A stretch of 5,636 nucleotides of DNA, from assembly GCA_013203065.1 (NCBI GenBank), contig JABMQV010000503.1, positions 1 through 5,636 of the forward strand, written 5' to 3'. This DNA is from Desulfobacteraceae bacterium. GTDB lineage: Bacteria; Desulfobacterota; DSM-4660; Desulfatiglandales; Desulfatiglandaceae. Every line of letters starts with the position of its first letter. Position 1 is the stretch's first letter. Both the position numbers and the translations under genes were made by a program. The notes beneath the pieces were generated by a model. It did not search any database, had not been told where the DNA came from, and saw nothing but the letters and a program-made list of their open reading frames with translations. Positions 5,524 to 5,636 of the stretch are shown one piece after another.

Positions 5524-5636
5524 TTAGTATTCCGGGGGTAATTCCCTGAGTTGGGCCAGGGAAAAGACCGGGCCATCCTTGCATACGTATTGATCCCCGA
5601 TATTGCATCGTCCACACATTCCGATACCGCATTTCA
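5524..5636 (-). CDS. C-terminal end of a PyrK-like FAD/NAD-binding, [2Fe-2S] oxidoreductase subunit (runs off right edge)
   Basis: Reverse-complement translation gives the last 36 residues of a protein, ending RELPPEY at a TAA (5524-5526). It starts at the window edge with KCGIGMCGRCNIG and continues YVCKDGPVF. The spacing CGxGxCxxC followed by C-x2-GPVF is the [2Fe-2S] cluster domain that closes PyrK (dihydroorotate dehydrogenase electron-transfer subunit) and its relatives: sulfhydrogenase/hydrogenase gamma subunits, AsrB and FlxA-type proteins. All four cysteines are present. The FAD- and NAD-binding domains lie outside the window. The LPPEY ending and absence of pyrimidine genes nearby favour an anaerobic electron-transfer subunit over true PyrK, but this cannot be settled from the fragment. 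It converges on ubiX with nine bases between stops, so it belongs to another transcript. Confidence 0.85.
   Translation of the reverse strand, partial: KCGIGMCGRCNIGDQYVCKDGPVFSLAQLRELPPEY
5542..5563. other. Small perfect hairpin in the convergent region
   Basis: TTCCCTG (5542-5548) and CAGGGAA (5557-5563) form a 7-bp perfect stem with an 8-base loop, 28 bases past the ubiX stop and inside the 3' end of the PyrK-like gene. There is no T-run on either strand, so it is not a classical intrinsic terminator. It might still mark or protect the 3' end of the ubiX message. Confidence 0.25.

Overview
The window carries a compact sugar-acid (hydroxy-acid) catabolic locus. A GlcD-type FAD oxidase (minus strand, runs off the left edge) is divergent from a plus-strand series: IlvD/Edd-family dehydratase, DUF1537 four-carbon acid-sugar kinase, PdxA2-type dehydrogenase and UbiX-type flavin prenyltransferase. 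At the right edge, converging on ubiX, lies the C-terminal end of a PyrK-like iron-sulfur flavoprotein subunit. No rRNA, tRNA, CRISPR array, insertion sequence or phage gene was seen. The sequence is moderately GC-rich with strong purine-rich ribosome binding sites. An Fe-S dehydratase together with a PyrK/FlxA/hydrogenase-gamma-like C-terminus suggests an anaerobic bacterium, possibly a sulfate-reducing or syntrophic member of the former Deltaproteobacteria. That placement is an inference from gene content, not a proven taxonomy.

Layout: positions 1-500 encode the first 166 residues of the FAD oxidase. Positions 501-648 form a divergent promoter region with two well-formed sigma70-like promoters whose -35 boxes make an inverted repeat. 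Positions 649-2322 encode the dehydratase. Positions 2323-2455 are a leader-like gap holding a 45-codon ORF whose stop overlaps the next start. Positions 2456-3769 encode the kinase and 3759-4799 the dehydrogenase, with an 11-nt overlap that indicates translational coupling. Positions 4800-4953 are an AT-richer gap with a candidate promoter and weak terminator-like dyad. Positions 4954-5514 encode UbiX. Only 9 nt separate its stop from the stop of the convergent PyrK-like gene (5524 to beyond 5636).

How the genes may work together: DUF1537 kinases plus PdxA2 dehydrogenases form a known route in which a C4 sugar acid such as D-threonate or D-erythronate is phosphorylated at O4, oxidised at C3 and decarboxylated to dihydroxyacetone phosphate and CO2. 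The GlcD-like oxidase and the IlvD-like dehydratase suggest extra steps or a different substrate, and a simple series of all four does not work chemically for a C4 acid (see findings). UbiX makes prenylated FMN for UbiD-type (de)carboxylases, but no UbiD is visible here. The combination is the most interesting aspect of the window. The individual families are all known.
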